From NCBI GenBank assembly GCA_036924285.1, contig JAYKYS010000009.1:17360001-17424000 (forward strand): a stretch of 64,000 bases of DNA. The letters are read 5' to 3'. The notes under the pieces are model-generated. The model made no database searches. It saw only the letters and a program-made list of their open reading frames with translations, and had not been told where the DNA came from. A program made the position numbers and the translations under genes. Below are positions 33,769 through 46,980 of the stretch, piece after piece (within the stretch, counting starts at the first letter, position 1; every line of letters starts with the position of its first letter). Origin of the DNA: Asterella californica. Lineage: Eukaryota > Streptophyta > Marchantiopsida > Marchantiales > Aytoniaceae.

Positions 33769-36441
33769 AAAGTTACTTGTACGCAGTGCTATACGTTTAG
33801 GATCGAAGAGTTCTAATTAGGCCGCCCGTTGGAGGGTTCTAGCATCAGAGTCAAGATTCGAACTTGCCTGAAATTTTGAAGGGAAAACCTGTTTTGCCCA
33901 AGGTCTTCTGCTGGCTTGGTCTAGTCCTGGGCAGTTGTGAAACTGGCATTCGCGGTAAGGGATGTGCTGCTCCGGCGCGAATCGGAGCTGTGCCCCGCAG
34001 TCAGTAAAGAAGCAACCGAGCCTTTGTTCCTACGGTATTGAAGCTTAGCCGTCGTATTGGTAGTCAGTCAGTCTGTGCCCATCAGCTCCACAAAGAGGGC
34101 ATATCCCGAATGGTCACGGTGACGCGTTATCTGAACTGAGCTTGTCTGACTTTCAATCATGCAGTCTGTGTTAGCTTTGTGATTTACTGCACGATTGCAT
34201 CGGTGATGACCTCCTTTATTCATTCTCGGCATACTTGACGACCAGCTCACTTGAGGAAAGACTGCAAAACACAATCGGAAGAAGTAGGAAGGAGGAAGGA
34301 GTAAAGGTGAGTCCCTGGAACAACAGGGCGCCTTAGACTCAGACGAGATGAGTCACGATGACATGTACAGTAGTCTCTCTTGAGTCGGTTTTGTAAGTTG
34401 TAATTCAGTTTTGTCTTGTAGATAGTTCATTTGACTAAAAACCCGCTTCTCTGTGACAAAAATAAGATGTTTAAGGGTGACACTGCTTGTAAATGTCCCC
34501 TTCAATCTTGAACTCCTGAATTCAACAACGCATAACCTTATCCAACAAGTCCACTGCACAACTTTGTGGTGCGGAGACTGTACTTACAAGAAGAAGTTGA
34601 GTAAATGTTTCGGAACCGCGAGCACATTTCCCTTCCCATGCTTTGAATTTTCATATTCAAACAGGCGTAGTGTTTGAATTATCATACCAGGAAAACAGGA
34701 TGTGTTTGTGATTGAGATGTTGGACATGATATTGCTTTCTTGGCTCTGAAGCACAAGTCTTGGATTCGTTCCCAGAAGTTTCTAGTATCACATTTAGTAA
34801 AGATCCAACATAATTGGACAATTTGAATGCTCCATCGTGTATTGTCCATAGTCCAGTTTGAAAATAGTACTCGCATGATTGTTACATTCACCATATTTCT
34901 AATTGACGATTCTAATTCTAAGTGACGTTAGAATACCAGAAGGTACATGGTTTGGCTTCTTTCAAATCTTGGTGGTTGCAGTAGAGTTCAGACAGTCAAA
35001 GGGTCTGATAATTAGGTTCCTACTACATATTACGAGACTGTTTAGAGGACTATGTAAAAGACGTGACGATCGAGTCTGTTCTTGTTACGAGCTACCCCAA
35101 TCTTTTCCATATGCTCGTATTCAAAGTAGAGATCGCTTCACCATCCGAGAGGATTGTGCAGGGGAGATCAATCGTCAAATTTGTCTCGTACAACGGGGTA
35201 GTGCAGAAACAAATTCTTTTGAGACCTTAAAAGTCTTCATACATAGAGACCACTGTACTAGGCAGTAAATAATAGAGTGGATAGGCAGTTTCTTTGCAGA
35301 AAATTGTCGGCCAATTTCGGAGCTTAGTTTTATGGTCCTCGAGCTACCTTCACAATCCTATTAGTTCCGCCTAAAAGTATTCTCCGCTGAAAGCACCGCC
35401 AAGCGGAGCAAAACTTCCACGAATGACCGTAAGTAAAGAATTTAAAAATTTTAAGTTCTTTTTAAATTAATTTAAAAAGAATCGATTTTTCCCAACGTCA
35501 TAAAACATGATCGACGACATTCCTCGTTGATACAAGAATCAAATTTCAGTCAATCGTATAGCTTCCTCTTACGATGCGAAGGACTCGACCGGAGAGCCTG
35601 GCAGTCTCCAGGGCTTGCGAGGAAGCATGAGAGATGATGCAGGATCAAACGAAGAAATATATAGAACATGTCAACACTCAGTTACATATCTCCTTCAACC
35701 ATGATCTCACGTCATCAAGCGGTGTCAACGTCACGCTTTTGCAACTCACGTGGTTAGAGTAAAAACTAATTAAAGGAGAAAAAGAGAGAAAGAGGACACG
35801 TAGGAGGAACGCGATGGATGCGTTTCATGGACACTTGGATTATGACTTCCCTTCCCATGCGGATGCCGCTGGTTTCCTACGCACGTAGTTGTATCCGCCG
35901 GGCCTGCCCTTACGAAACGAGTCGGGCAGACAGCAGAGAAAATAGTGCGAGGCTGAAGAGAAAGAAAGCGCCACTTCTGCCAGCCACAGGGAAAAGGAAG
36001 GAGACGCTTTCCCCGTAACCCTTTCATCTTCCTTCTCCCTCCCCGTCCCTTACCTTCCCCAAGTTCCCTTACCTGCCCTTGGCTGGACTTCCCCTTCAGA
36101 CTTCGAATATGATGATAGTTGTGTTAGGAGGCCAACCCTTCTCTCGTCAGCCGCTTCTTTGATCTCTGCCCCTCGAGAGCGCGTCGAGGGTGGTGGTGGG
36201 TGCCATTGCAATCTCCGGTCTTCGGAGAGAGGAAGGACAGAGAGCGAGAGAGCGAGAGAGTGAGGAAGTGAGCGAGAGTTCGAGGGCTTGCATGCGGCTT
36301 AGGCTTGTCTTGTGTTGAAAGGCCTTTGTTCTTGGCGTCTTCGCCCTTCGTTGCCGTGCCACTAGTCACCAAAGGGGTTCCCCTTCCCAACATTTGCCAG
36401 GAGCAGGAACTAAAAAGTAGGGTCCGCTGGGACTGCATAAG
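33769..36441. other. Lipase 3' flank, intergenic DNA and SC35 promoter/5' UTR
   Basis: No gene recognised. It holds a perfect 26-bp palindrome at 35456-35481. A GA-rich stretch at 36238-36278 lies in what should be the 5' UTR of the splicing-factor gene. Short frames on both strands look like chance. Confidence 0.45.
35456..35481. repeat. Perfect 26-bp AT-rich palindrome
   Basis: Each half is TTCTTTTTAAATT, and the second is its exact reverse complement with no spacer. It lies about 960 bp upstream of the SC35 start codon. Confidence 0.9.
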
Positions 36442-39400
36442 ATGGCGCATTTTGGCCGGGCGGGTCCTCCCGATATTCGGGACACCTACTCGTTGCTTGT
36501 TCTGAACATCACCTTCAGTAAGTTTTAGCTCCGCTGTCTTCTCTAATGCGCCTTTGGGTTTGTCTGGTTTCGCGGGACCATGCATAGCCTTTGGAAAATG
36601 GTTCTATTTCTCTCCTCGCATGTAATTATACGGGTCTTAGGTGGCCTTAACTCGAGTGCGTTGATGTTCGGAGATAGGGTTTACGGCTGCGACGCGGGAG
36701 CTCTCTGTCTTGGCTTTGGTTTTGATTCCTTTCTGCGAAAAGATTGCAAGTTTAGTGCGTGTTTGGGTTGAATTCTAGTATATCTTTTCCTCAAATGGAG
36801 TTAGTATAAGTTTTAGACATGAAGAATGACATGCCCATGGCTCATGCTTTGTTTCGAATGTCTTCATCACTTGCTGCTAAAATTCTCTCGTTATCTCTCG
36901 CTGTCTCTCGCTGTCCACACTTCCTGCTTTGTAGTACCTGTGTCCCCTTCTACCTGTGTGTTCTTACCATGTGATGTTACTAGTTGGTATATCTGGTGTA
37001 TGGTCTGAGGGGCCTCTCTTCCGTGGTCCTGTTTGGACATTTCGATTATTGTTTTGTTCCGCTTCATCTAGCGGAGCTGCACTGCACATTGGCATAGAAG
37101 GCAGTTCTCTTGGCATCTTGATGGGACAGAGCGGCTCATAGTTCTTCCGTTTCTGTCCTGGGTTTACTATTATCTAGCCCGATTTCCCCACGGATTTTGC
37201 GTAGGAAGTCTTTTGACGTATTGTAGGTTCCCGCATGCTAGGGTAGTACTGCGTTCTTATGTTATGTGCTACGCTCACTGATATGTTATCCTCATTGCAC
37301 CGTTATCTCCGACGACCGGTATGTATAGTGTAGACGGTTGGATATCTCGTGACAACCGTCGTGTCTATAGCATACTGCTGATGCTGTTGTCAGTCTTTAG
37401 CCCGTAAAGAAAATCCACAAATTTGTGGGAGTTCTTTTCACAAAGCTTTTGTTTTCATCATACCGGAGCTTACTGATTATATTGTTTTCTCTCGCATTGG
37501 CTTGTTTGGTTTCGTCTCATGAGTCCCTGCTGTAACTTGCGGTTTGTTATTGGAATGTTGGAACATTTCTTTGTGACGGGACTGGGTGTTTGTGTCATTG
37601 GGTGAGAGTTGGGATCTAACTACGCCATCGTTTATTCAGGAACAAGCGCCGATGATCTGTATCCTCTCTTCGACAGATACGGAAAGGTGGTCGATATCTT
37701 CATTCCAAGGGACCGTAGGTAAAGCCGTCTAAGATTTCTTGGAGGTTGAGGTTTTTGTTTTTGTGCTCGTACTGCTGTGGTATATTCTCGACATTCTCCT
37801 GCTCTAAAGTCTTGTCATCTGCCCAAGGAGTCTGGCCCGTTCCGCTTTGTACTAATGCCTCCGCACTGCGTGTTCTCATTAACGCAGAACGGGAGAATCT
37901 CGCGGTTTTGCCTTCGTAAGGTACAAGCATGCCGAAGAAGCCCAGAAAGCTATTGAGCGGCTCGATGGTAAATATGCCACCTCTTACCAGCAAGATCTAC
38001 CTATGCTTGTTGCCATAGTTGCCGCGAAGCTGGAGACTCGTATTAAAGTGCATCAGTCACTTGCAGCAGTGGCTAAGTTTTTGGTTCTTCGTTATCAATT
38101 GTCAACAACTTTGATCTCGTCGAATGGAGATTTCGTCTACTTGTGGCCACTGTTTTCTTTGATGGCCTCAAAGATGAGGGGAGGTCCTGCTTTTGGGAGA
38201 CGGAAGCGGGTGAAATCTATGCGGAAAGGGTTGTCAGCTCGGAGCAGTTTGACTCATAGTTCATAGCCAACTCGGTCATACGCAGGGAGGAACGTCGATG
38301 GGCGCGATATGGTTGTGCAGTATGCGAAATACGGTCGAGACATGGAGTCCATGTAAGTTTTGCCGCTTTCGCTCTGGCAGATACATGGAGATATCCGAGT
38401 GTTGCATTGTAAGTGTAGGATGTCACAAGGGTGTTTGCACTTGTAGATCCGTTCTGGATTCACAGGAAGCATGAAATACTTAGAGATACAGCAGTGCTCA
38501 TGTTTGACGAAATCATTAGCTATGTAATCTCCGCGTTCAGTATGTTTTAGTGGCATCACAGTAGCGGAAGAGGTCAGCAACAAGTTTGGTGAATTGACCC
38601 TTGCAGACATCGGGGGAAAATTACTCAAGGCAGCCCGAAGTATACGAGTCGATCGAGGAGCAGGAGTCCAAGACGACCAAAGTGAGTTCTGTCATGTCTG
38701 GCCGTGTTTTTTACATAAGTTCAAGGTATCGCGAGAAAGATTTCATAATTTGAATTGTATTTGCATGCAGTAACTGACTATTCGCAAGGGATTATCGTGT
38801 ATGAGGTTCAGTCTAGCCACATCCGGTGTATGTCTTTCGCTGCGTTCCTACATGTGGGAGTCAAATCTCAACCTCGTTGTGGAGTCTGAAATTGGTTGAG
38901 CACATGCCACCAGGAGTCCTGTTCGCGGCGGCGGAGGCAAGAGGCACTTTGGCCCACCATCTCACATGCAGGCTTCTCCACCACGTGCGAGAGATGGCAG
39001 AGATCGCTATCCAGGACCGCCACAAGGGTACAGTCACGAGTCCTACTTGTTGCTTCGAATGTATTTGTGCGTTTTCGGGTGCTTTAGTGGGGTGTGACAT
39101 CTAAAGGTTTAAGTCGACAATTGCAGAGGTAGGCACCGTGATAATCGCGAGGATCATCGGGAGAAGGAAAAGGAACGCGAGCATCGGCCTCGCAGTCGCA
39201 GTCGTGATAAACATGAGCGAGATCGTCATCGCGAACGTGAGAGGGAACATCCTCGCCGGCGAAGCCCAAGTCGAAGCCGGAGCCGAAGCCGAAGCCGAGT
39301 GAGAGCACATGATGAGGAGCGTCGTCGCTCCCAGAGCAAAGTCGTTGGGAGGAAAGCTTCGCCGCCCGCCAGGAGGTAAGAGACTTCCCTTCAGAGCTAG

Positions 39401-40018
39401 CTTCTTGATTCAGGACTTAAAGATCGGGCATGTGGGCCTTATTGTACACCGCTATGTTCATCAAGATGTCTGAAGGTACCGAGTAAATTAGTTTCTCAGT
39501 CACTTGCTTCTCTCTTTTCACCTCAGCTGCCCCTGTGTAATGCAGCCCGAGTCCTGGTCGGAGTGCGAGCCGAAGCACCAGTCGCAGTCCTCCACCCCAT
39601 GTCTCTGCTGAGCCGTCTAAGGAGGCTACAAGAAATGGCAATGACTCCCCTCATGAGAGGAAGAGGTAAAACAACATTGTAAACTTAGTTGCAAACACTC
39701 TTAGATCGAGAAAACTACCAGAAAGTTAAGGCTATGATAAGAAGTTATTAACGCTGGTCCGGTCATGACGATAGGATGGACAGTACGTCCCCAAAGCAGC
39801 AGAGCTTGTCCCCGGAACGGGGAATCTCTTCTCCTGTTAGACGGAGTCCTTCACCTATGGAGCGTGATAGCGCTTCACCTGTGAAAAGAACGAGGAGCGA
39901 GTCACCGGAACGAAGAAGCCCTTCTCCAGTTCAGCGCCGTTCACCAAGTGCCAGTTCCCCTCAGAGGCCGTCTTCCAGTCTAACCCCAGAGCCTCAGAGT
40001 CCCTTTGCTGAGGACTGA
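36442..40018 (+). CDS. SC35: SC35-like SR splicing factor (SRSF2 orthologue)
   Basis: An SR protein that binds exonic enhancers through an N-terminal RRM and recruits the spliceosome through its RS domain, in nuclear speckles. Nine exons: 36442-36517, 37640-37718, 37888-37967, 38286-38352, 38607-38681, 38914-39027, 39127-39375, 39546-39665 and 39775-40018. All junctions are GT/AG and the sum is an exact multiple of three (about 367 aa; an acceptor 9 nt further on is possible for exon 9). The protein opens MAHFGRAGPPDIRDTYSLLV. RNP2 is LLVLNITF and RNP1 is RGFAFVRY; the RRM (about residues 16-95) ends VVQYAKYGR. After a Gly-rich linker comes an RS domain with RSRSRSPRRP, a KEKERE-type charged stretch, SPSRSRSRSRSR, and several SP/RSP repeats up to the acidic C-terminus. 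The RS region is longer than in Arabidopsis SC35. Intron 1 (1.1 kb) splits the RRM. Confidence 0.95.
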
Positions 40019-43000
40019 GGTACCCTTTTACTTTGACGTTTAGGATTACGGAAGAGGCAGTTTTTTTCAAGCCTTGGTTTGCATGTTCGTGCTTTCATCT
40101 TTTAGAACTGCAAAGTAAATCTGTATGTTGCTCATCTGGTCACTGTGTTGATATGTAGGAATTCGCGGACAAGGATCCGTAACATTCTGCCAAGGAGTCT
40201 GCACGCGCTGATGCCCATCCGTGGCTTTCAGTAGTGCTGGTGAAATGATCGCAATGTGAAGGTGTCAATATGAGGGCAAGCTGGTCATTAATGTCCGTGC
40301 AGTAGTAGCAGGCTCAAGCTCCAATACTGGTGACTGGAGCTGGGCAGAATTGGGATAAGCGCCTAGCCTGTATAAGGCAAACGGTAGGGTGTTTTGCTGG
40401 TTAGTCTGTCTACCTGGATCAAGTTACCTTCTTTTCGTGAGGCCGAGTTGTGTTTGTAGTAGGAACTTAGGATGAGGAATTTAGTGTTGGTTCTTCCCTA
40501 TTATGGGTCAAGCAGAATGAGTGTAACAACAGCCTTTTGTGGCAGCAGTGTGCATAAACTGGACAACTTGGTACATATTGTAACGCTAGGGACCTGTCAT
40601 ATCTGGTTTAAACATCGTAGAGTGATGATGTCCCTTGTTTTGGGCTGAACTTATGGAAGGACATTAAACTACGGACGCAAGTACCTTGTGTATGTTTCAC
40701 TTGGCCCAAATCGAGATAGTCCATTGGTTAATAGTCCTCTGAATCCTGATACCTGGGCTGTGATAGTGCTGAGTGGGGCCGTGGGAACACTGCGGTAGCT
40801 GTGGTGGCCACATGGCGCTGATGCTGCTCAGGGGCCGTTTAATCCTGGATGCTGCTGTAGCTGCTTAATGGGAGAGTGGAGCAGAGTGTGCACTTCATTA
40901 TGCTGATGCTTTGAATGTTGCTGTCCAAGACTGCATATGGAGCCAAGTTGCTGCAGGGAGCTTGATATGGAGTCTAATGATGTTGGTATGCAGCTTTTCT
41001 CTAATGGTTGCAATATAAAGAGGGATCTGACTAATGTCGGTGACCCTGCTCTTTACATGTGATAGTTTGCTTGCAGTTCTCGTTATGGTGCTCTGGTGTG
41101 GGTTTCAGGAGTTCCCTACGTGCTTCCACATGCTTTCTAACAGCATTTAAAGTTTTAGCTCTTAGGCCATCTTACATATGCCAACCTAACAGGTGACCAT
41201 AGTGGTGTTAGTACATTTTCCTACCTCTTCAGGGATTACCATATATCACGGTAGGTTCTTTTGGTTTCTCTTTCGGAAACCTCGATCAGAAAAGATAAGG
41301 GGCATATCTGCCACGGATTTATTAACCTTGATGAGGAATCAAGGTTTCGTCCGGGAAATTTGTGTTAGGAGATTGTTGAAGCTGTCTGTCAGATTTCAAG
41401 CCGAGTTGAGTTGAGAGGAGGATTTTGTGTACAGTCAAGTTGAGAGGTCTGTTTTTGCAGTGCTTTTTTGTCGATCTTGTATCACCCAAATAAGGATTGA
41501 CTAGGCTGACATTTTGATCTTCGTAAGCATGCAGCCTCCTGCGTAGCTCATGTAGCCTTTGCGTGTTCTGTAGCATATCACTATCAGATACTGGAGGTGG
41601 TCTGGGTCTGTAATAAAACCTATCGATATGGTCATCAACAACTGAAACGAAGGTGGACAATACACGGGTAAACGGTGTGGAAATTGTGGTTTGACTTTAT
41701 TAGCGTTGCTTGGACGTTTCCATGAATTTGGACGGGGTGAATTTTCATCTTCAACCAAAATAGTTGAGCGGGCACCTGGTCAAGGCTATTCTTTATTTGA
41801 AATACAGCACGGCCGTCCTTTTAAGCTGTTTAATCCGGAAAGCAGTTCAAATCGGAACGGTACTCGGTGGCTTGCTGTTGGAAAGAACGCCCTGCTTGGC
41901 TGGCTACTGTCGTCTACAGGGTTGTGGGTTGTCAGTGGCTGCGCGAAAGTTATTTCCCCAATAAGTTGGCAGGAAGGCACGAAGAAACTGGAACGTTGGT
42001 TGGTCCCTTCTATACCTTCCACGTTGCTCCCGACATCTCGAGAGCCGAGTTAATCCTTCGCAGGTATGGAAATACCCAGGTTTTTAAGCGATCGTGTTGA
42101 TGCAAATTCTAATCATTCACCTTATTTCAAATGTCAGTAAACTGCTTGGCACCGTAGTTATTATGGAGTCATTATAAGCCGGAGATTTCAGAAGTTGCAG
42201 ATATATGTATACTTCAAATATGAACTGCCACTGCCGTCCCCATGTACCGACACCTACAGAATAAATAAATACGGTGATCCAGTCGCTGCTTTTGGTTTAC
42301 TCATGGTGTAGGTTGCTGAGTGCGTGCTGGTAGAGTGCCGAAAGTGGTCAATTGGGATTGGTACATAACCTACTTGCACGGTTATTTGGTGGCGATGATG
42401 TGGGGATGTCGAGTCAAACAGTCTGAGATGTTGATCTCTATTTACTACGATTGGAAAAATATTACCGGAGGAAACGTGAGGGAAGAGTTACTACCCTTCC
42501 CAATGTCCGACTTATAACCGGTCGATTCCTGGGAGGAGGAAAAGTTCGGGTTGAGTACAGGCTGAAGTATTAACAAACACACAGCCGGGAAGAACCCTAT
42601 GTGTGAGTTGAGCAAGCCGGGGAAGTCACGAGAAGTGCACGTGTAGAGGGCAGTATACTCGTGGTTACAAGGTTTCTGAGGGGAATTCTTTTGGGGCCTT
42701 AGTTTGCTTGATGGAGTTAAGTCGGTAGTGCGAACTAGTACCGAGTGCATTAAATCATCAAGGGTACACTGATCCATGCCAGCTTTGCTGGTTATCGTTT
42801 CCCGTCTAGTTTCTGTACCTTGTAGATATTAACATGTGGTTCTTTGCGATATGTTGGTGTCAGTAAACCAGTGGTGAGTTGTGAAAGGAAAAGGCGCTGC
42901 AACTGTTCTTGTGGACTGTAAGCAGTGAAAGTGGAGGACATGAAAATCCGCGTGAGTAGACGCCGCTGAAAGTCTAATTATTAGGGCCAGTTCAGACATG

Positions 43001-43520
43001 GACATAATCGATCATGAAGCTGCAACAGAAGTCCGTATACTCTTCGACTTTCAGGAGCATACGATGCAATCCCGAAACACACGCCACATGGCTGCAGCCG
43101 CCGAATAAACTATGGTTATTTCCAGTCCCAGTTCACAGGAGAACTTCAGACCATGTCCAAATCTAGACGCGGTACGGAGAGCGTATATGATAAACCTCTA
43201 GGACACCTCCCTCTCCTAAACACAACTGGTTGCTGCTCCTACTGTCGAGCCCCTTCTAGTGCGTTTTGAAGAAGAAGCCAAACTCAGCCCGCGTATCTGT
43301 TAGAACAACAACTAGAGTCAGTCCCCCTCATTTTTGACATCTAAGTGAAAATAAATAGAAGCTCCGGTTTGACGTGTGACAATTCGGATGGATAATAAGA
43401 ACTGTACCATAAGGGTGAGACCAGCCGGAGTTCCAGCATGATATGACAAATCAGATTGCGATTGTTATGGTTTACTTCCTTTGACGGAGTGGTCTATGTG
43501 ATCTGCTCGATGTGTCAGGG
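40019..43520. other. SC35 3' flank and intergenic DNA
   Basis: About the first kilobase is probably 3' UTR and flank. Overlapping frames in all three plus-strand frames at 41690-42100 could be a degraded gene, but I recognise no domain. Confidence 0.4.
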
Positions 43521-43740
43521 ACGAAGAGGCCGAATATGAAAGTTAGGTGAGTCGTCTCTGTGATTTTCTCGATGAGGTAAGGACAAAGAGTTTGAATATG
43601 AGAAGTAAGTGAGTCTTCATTCAGGCATATGGAGAATATAGTCGTAGACACATTTGATCTCTCATTGCAGATTGAAGTTCTACATGGGGAATTTGAATAT
43701 GAGAGTAAAGTGAATCATCATTTGACCACATGGAGAAAAT
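43521..43740 (+). repeat. Diverged short repeats with a GAATATGAGA core
   Basis: Similar blocks containing GAATATGA(A/GA)AGTA...GTGAGTC or GTGAATC occur near 43530, 43590 and 43690, the last two also sharing CATATGGAGAA or CACATGGAGAA. Spacing is uneven (about 60 and 100 bp). Confidence 0.55.
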
Positions 43741-44323
43741 TTTGTATGAGTATCGTGGTTGTACGTTGTAAGTTGAAGACTTAAACGCAAAACCTTGCTC
43801 CAAGTTCCGTTGTGTTTAGTAGTCGATTGTCATCCGTTTGTGTTTTCAAGCTCCATCGCGTGTGTAACGATCGATCTTGCCATATCGTGTTTAGTTGCTT
43901 GTCAAATGTAGTGCAGAGTACGGATTAGTTGTGAGTAATTGATGTTTTGTGTCTGTATGAAATAGGGAACCAAGGATCCAACAGAATGGAACATGGAGAG
44001 AAGAGAATTGTTGACAAGACTGAAGAACGTAGCGGGACAAATGGCTGAAATTATCGGAACATTAAGTTCACTTCCATATACTACCGAAGAGCCGTACGAA
44101 AGTCGACATCTTGCACGACAACATTGTTGTTATGGATGTCATTGGAAAAGAAGCTCAAGAGAATGCAAACGGGTAGTATGATGTCGCTCACTCAACTGAA
44201 ACTTGCACATCGATGATGAATCATCATGCTACGGTTAAGAGTGCTTTGTGCACCAGTCTCTATGAGACGAGTAACGAGTTCAATCAACAACATTTACTTT
44301 GTAGTTAGTTTAATCCAATAAAA

Positions 44324-44466
44324 CCTTAGGAAATAAGAAATAAATCCATCTGTGTTGGGTGGAGAAGAAAATTGTTATAAAGTGTTGCAACTATATAACC
44401 TTGGGAAATAAAAAATAAAACCAAATGTGTTGGGTGGAGAAGAAATTGTTATTAAGTGTTGCAATC
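44324..44466 (+). repeat. 75-bp tandem duplication
   Basis: Unit 1 starts at 44324 and unit 2 at 44399. Both contain TGTGTTGGGTGGAGAAGAAA and end in AGTGTTGCAA; they differ by a few substitutions and single-base indels. Confidence 0.85.
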
Positions 44467-46725
44467 GATAATTTATTCGGGTGATGTTTATTGAAATTAG
44501 AATTTTGTTATTTTATATGTGAAGTTTAAAATAAATATTTATTATACCACATTATTTATATTTATAAATATTTTATATACCATAGGCATGTAAACGATCT
44601 CAACATCTAGACTCTAGTTGTTCATCACGTTATGGATATAAGATAAAATATAGTTTACATATTCCACAACTGAACAACTCCTAAAGCAGATCTCAGAATT
44701 CGACTTAGGTAGCAAACAACTAAAGTCAACTAGAATCATTGTGACAATCTCATGGTGTAGTGTAGCCAAAGCCAGGAGATCATAGTTGGATATCTTAATA
44801 CATAAATTACTTGAACTCCTTGGAGTCCTCACTTCAGTCAAGAGGACATAGTTTCTTACCACTACAACATGAACTACGTGCAACATATGTAGCTTCTTGG
44901 CAGTAAGATGATGATATCTAAGTTTTCATGATGAAGAAGGTCAAACTTGAAAACCTACATCAAGAGTTGAACTCAAAGAATATAATGTGAAATTGTAATA
45001 TAGAAAATATAAGACTGATTAAATGATAGCATGTCGTTATATGATCTCTATAGGTTCTGGATAGCTACTATGTTGTACGCTATAATCATGTACTAAATGC
45101 TTCCATATAGACAGCTGCAAATCCACTTTGTAAGAGAGATGGTCGCTTCTGAGCACTTTCCTGTATGACACTGAAAGATCTCTCAACATGGAGGAAAAGA
45201 AACTTCCATTTTGCATCTGACTAATATCATTTTGCAATTCTTGAATCAATGTTCTTGCCAAAATTTGACACAATTTGTCTAAACGTGGTTTGTTACATCA
45301 ATACTTATAATCGTATTTGAGTTTCTACAATGGGACTCAATGATGTTAGCTGTTCTGGACATACTGAGCACAAGTTTGAACAATCGTGTAAATAATGTCT
45401 ACATGCTTGGACGATACCACACATTCTACATGTATGCTCACAAGTGGACGAGTTCTCGATTGTGACATCAAGTATAAGTTTCTCAGGTAGAATTCTCATA
45501 ATGTTCCTCTACAAGAAAATTAAGTCTCGATTGAACTAGAATTCACAAGAATGATTGATACCTCGGAGGGTCACTTCAACTTATTTGTTCATACCACTTA
45601 CGAGTCAAGCAGTAAATCAAATATCTTATTTTATTTCAAGTATAAAAGAAGAAGAATTTTGAAGCAAAAATATCATTTCAGAAATTTTTAAGAATATTTT
45701 TATTTTAAAGATCCAAAAATAGATATAAAATATCTTACTTTTACAAAAAAGATTTTAAAATTTTCTTTCTTCCAAAAAGTACCTTATTTTTCTTGCACTA
45801 TATTTAACAAAATCAACTAATGAACCCTTATGATTGATACTCTTACTTTTCTCCACAAATCTTCCAGCTGTAAAACATATATGACAGAGTTAAACCCAAT
45901 CCGTCTATGTTAGCATTTATAGCAAACAACTCAAATCAAACTTGGTTAGTCTTGAAGGTATAGGTACAACCATCATATGTCTCCATCATATGTTGCATTC
46001 TGTCAAAGAATGGAGTGACAAACCCAAAATTTAAACCCGTCGCGTCATTCACGTAGAAGAAGAAACAAAATCCCTAATTCAACTATATCTCACTACCAAT
46101 TAGTTCAAATGAAGACTATAATTGGTCCAACACATTCCAGATATACATCAGTGATATGTTGCTTGTAATGTGATAATCAACTTTGAGACCGTTCTCAGTT
46201 ATTGGATCCATCATACATTCCATACACCGGTTCAATAAAACCGGTTCTTGCAGAAGCTACTATGCACTGATTTCTCCAAGTAATCGATAGCAGTAGACAA
46301 AATGATAATTGTCAAGAATAGAATATCTCTCATTATCACAAAGATGTTGGACCAACAACACACACATTTTCTCAACCACATCAAGATTGATTTTCATTGA
46401 ACCTCTACAAGGGAACCATTATATGACCTTATGGAACCCTCTTACATGCTTTTTGCATGTATAGATTTTGTACACTCTGACATTTTGTTCTTCTCTCGCA
46501 CACTTAAGGTATACATAATATATCATCGCACACGTGTTGCATACTGAAGAAACCTAAGAACATGAATATGATTCATGTGATGAAAATTATTGGTTTTTTA
46601 TTCGACACAACACAGATATTCTGAACAATGTATCACTAGGTGAATAGGCATCCAAAGTGCACCTATGCCAAGAGACCAAAAAAATAAAAAATTGTCTTTG
46701 TCATTCGTGAATACAAGTGGTGAAA

Positions 46726-46980
46726 GTGACTGAATAAGTATTGGCTAAAAAATTTAGTTGCTATTAGCAGAAGCTGATTGCGTATTATTCATAAGACTAT
46801 AATATGTAACAAAACTCTTGACAATGTCTTTTTAAGTATCGAAGGTAAGGAGAACGTGACTGAATAAATACTGGCTAAAAGAGTTAGTTGTTGTTAGTTG
46901 AAGCTGATAGTCGTATCATTCATAAGACTATAATATGCAACAAAGCTCTTGATAATATTTTTGTAAATATAGAAGGTACG
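46726..46980 (+). repeat. 130-bp tandem duplication
   Basis: Units start at 46726 and 46856 with GTGACTGAATAA, share TTCATAAGACTATAATATG and end in GAAGGTA. Divergence is about 15-20 per cent by eye, so it is old. Confidence 0.85.

Noticed and set aside
33930..34020. GC-rich segment that at first looked like a structured RNA or riboswitch
   Set aside because: I could not draw a consistent fold, and metabolite riboswitches of that type are not expected in plant nuclear DNA.
41691..42053. 120-codon frame with two overlapping frames in other phases
   Set aside because: Three competing frames on one strand, no domain and no splice context. At best a degraded gene.
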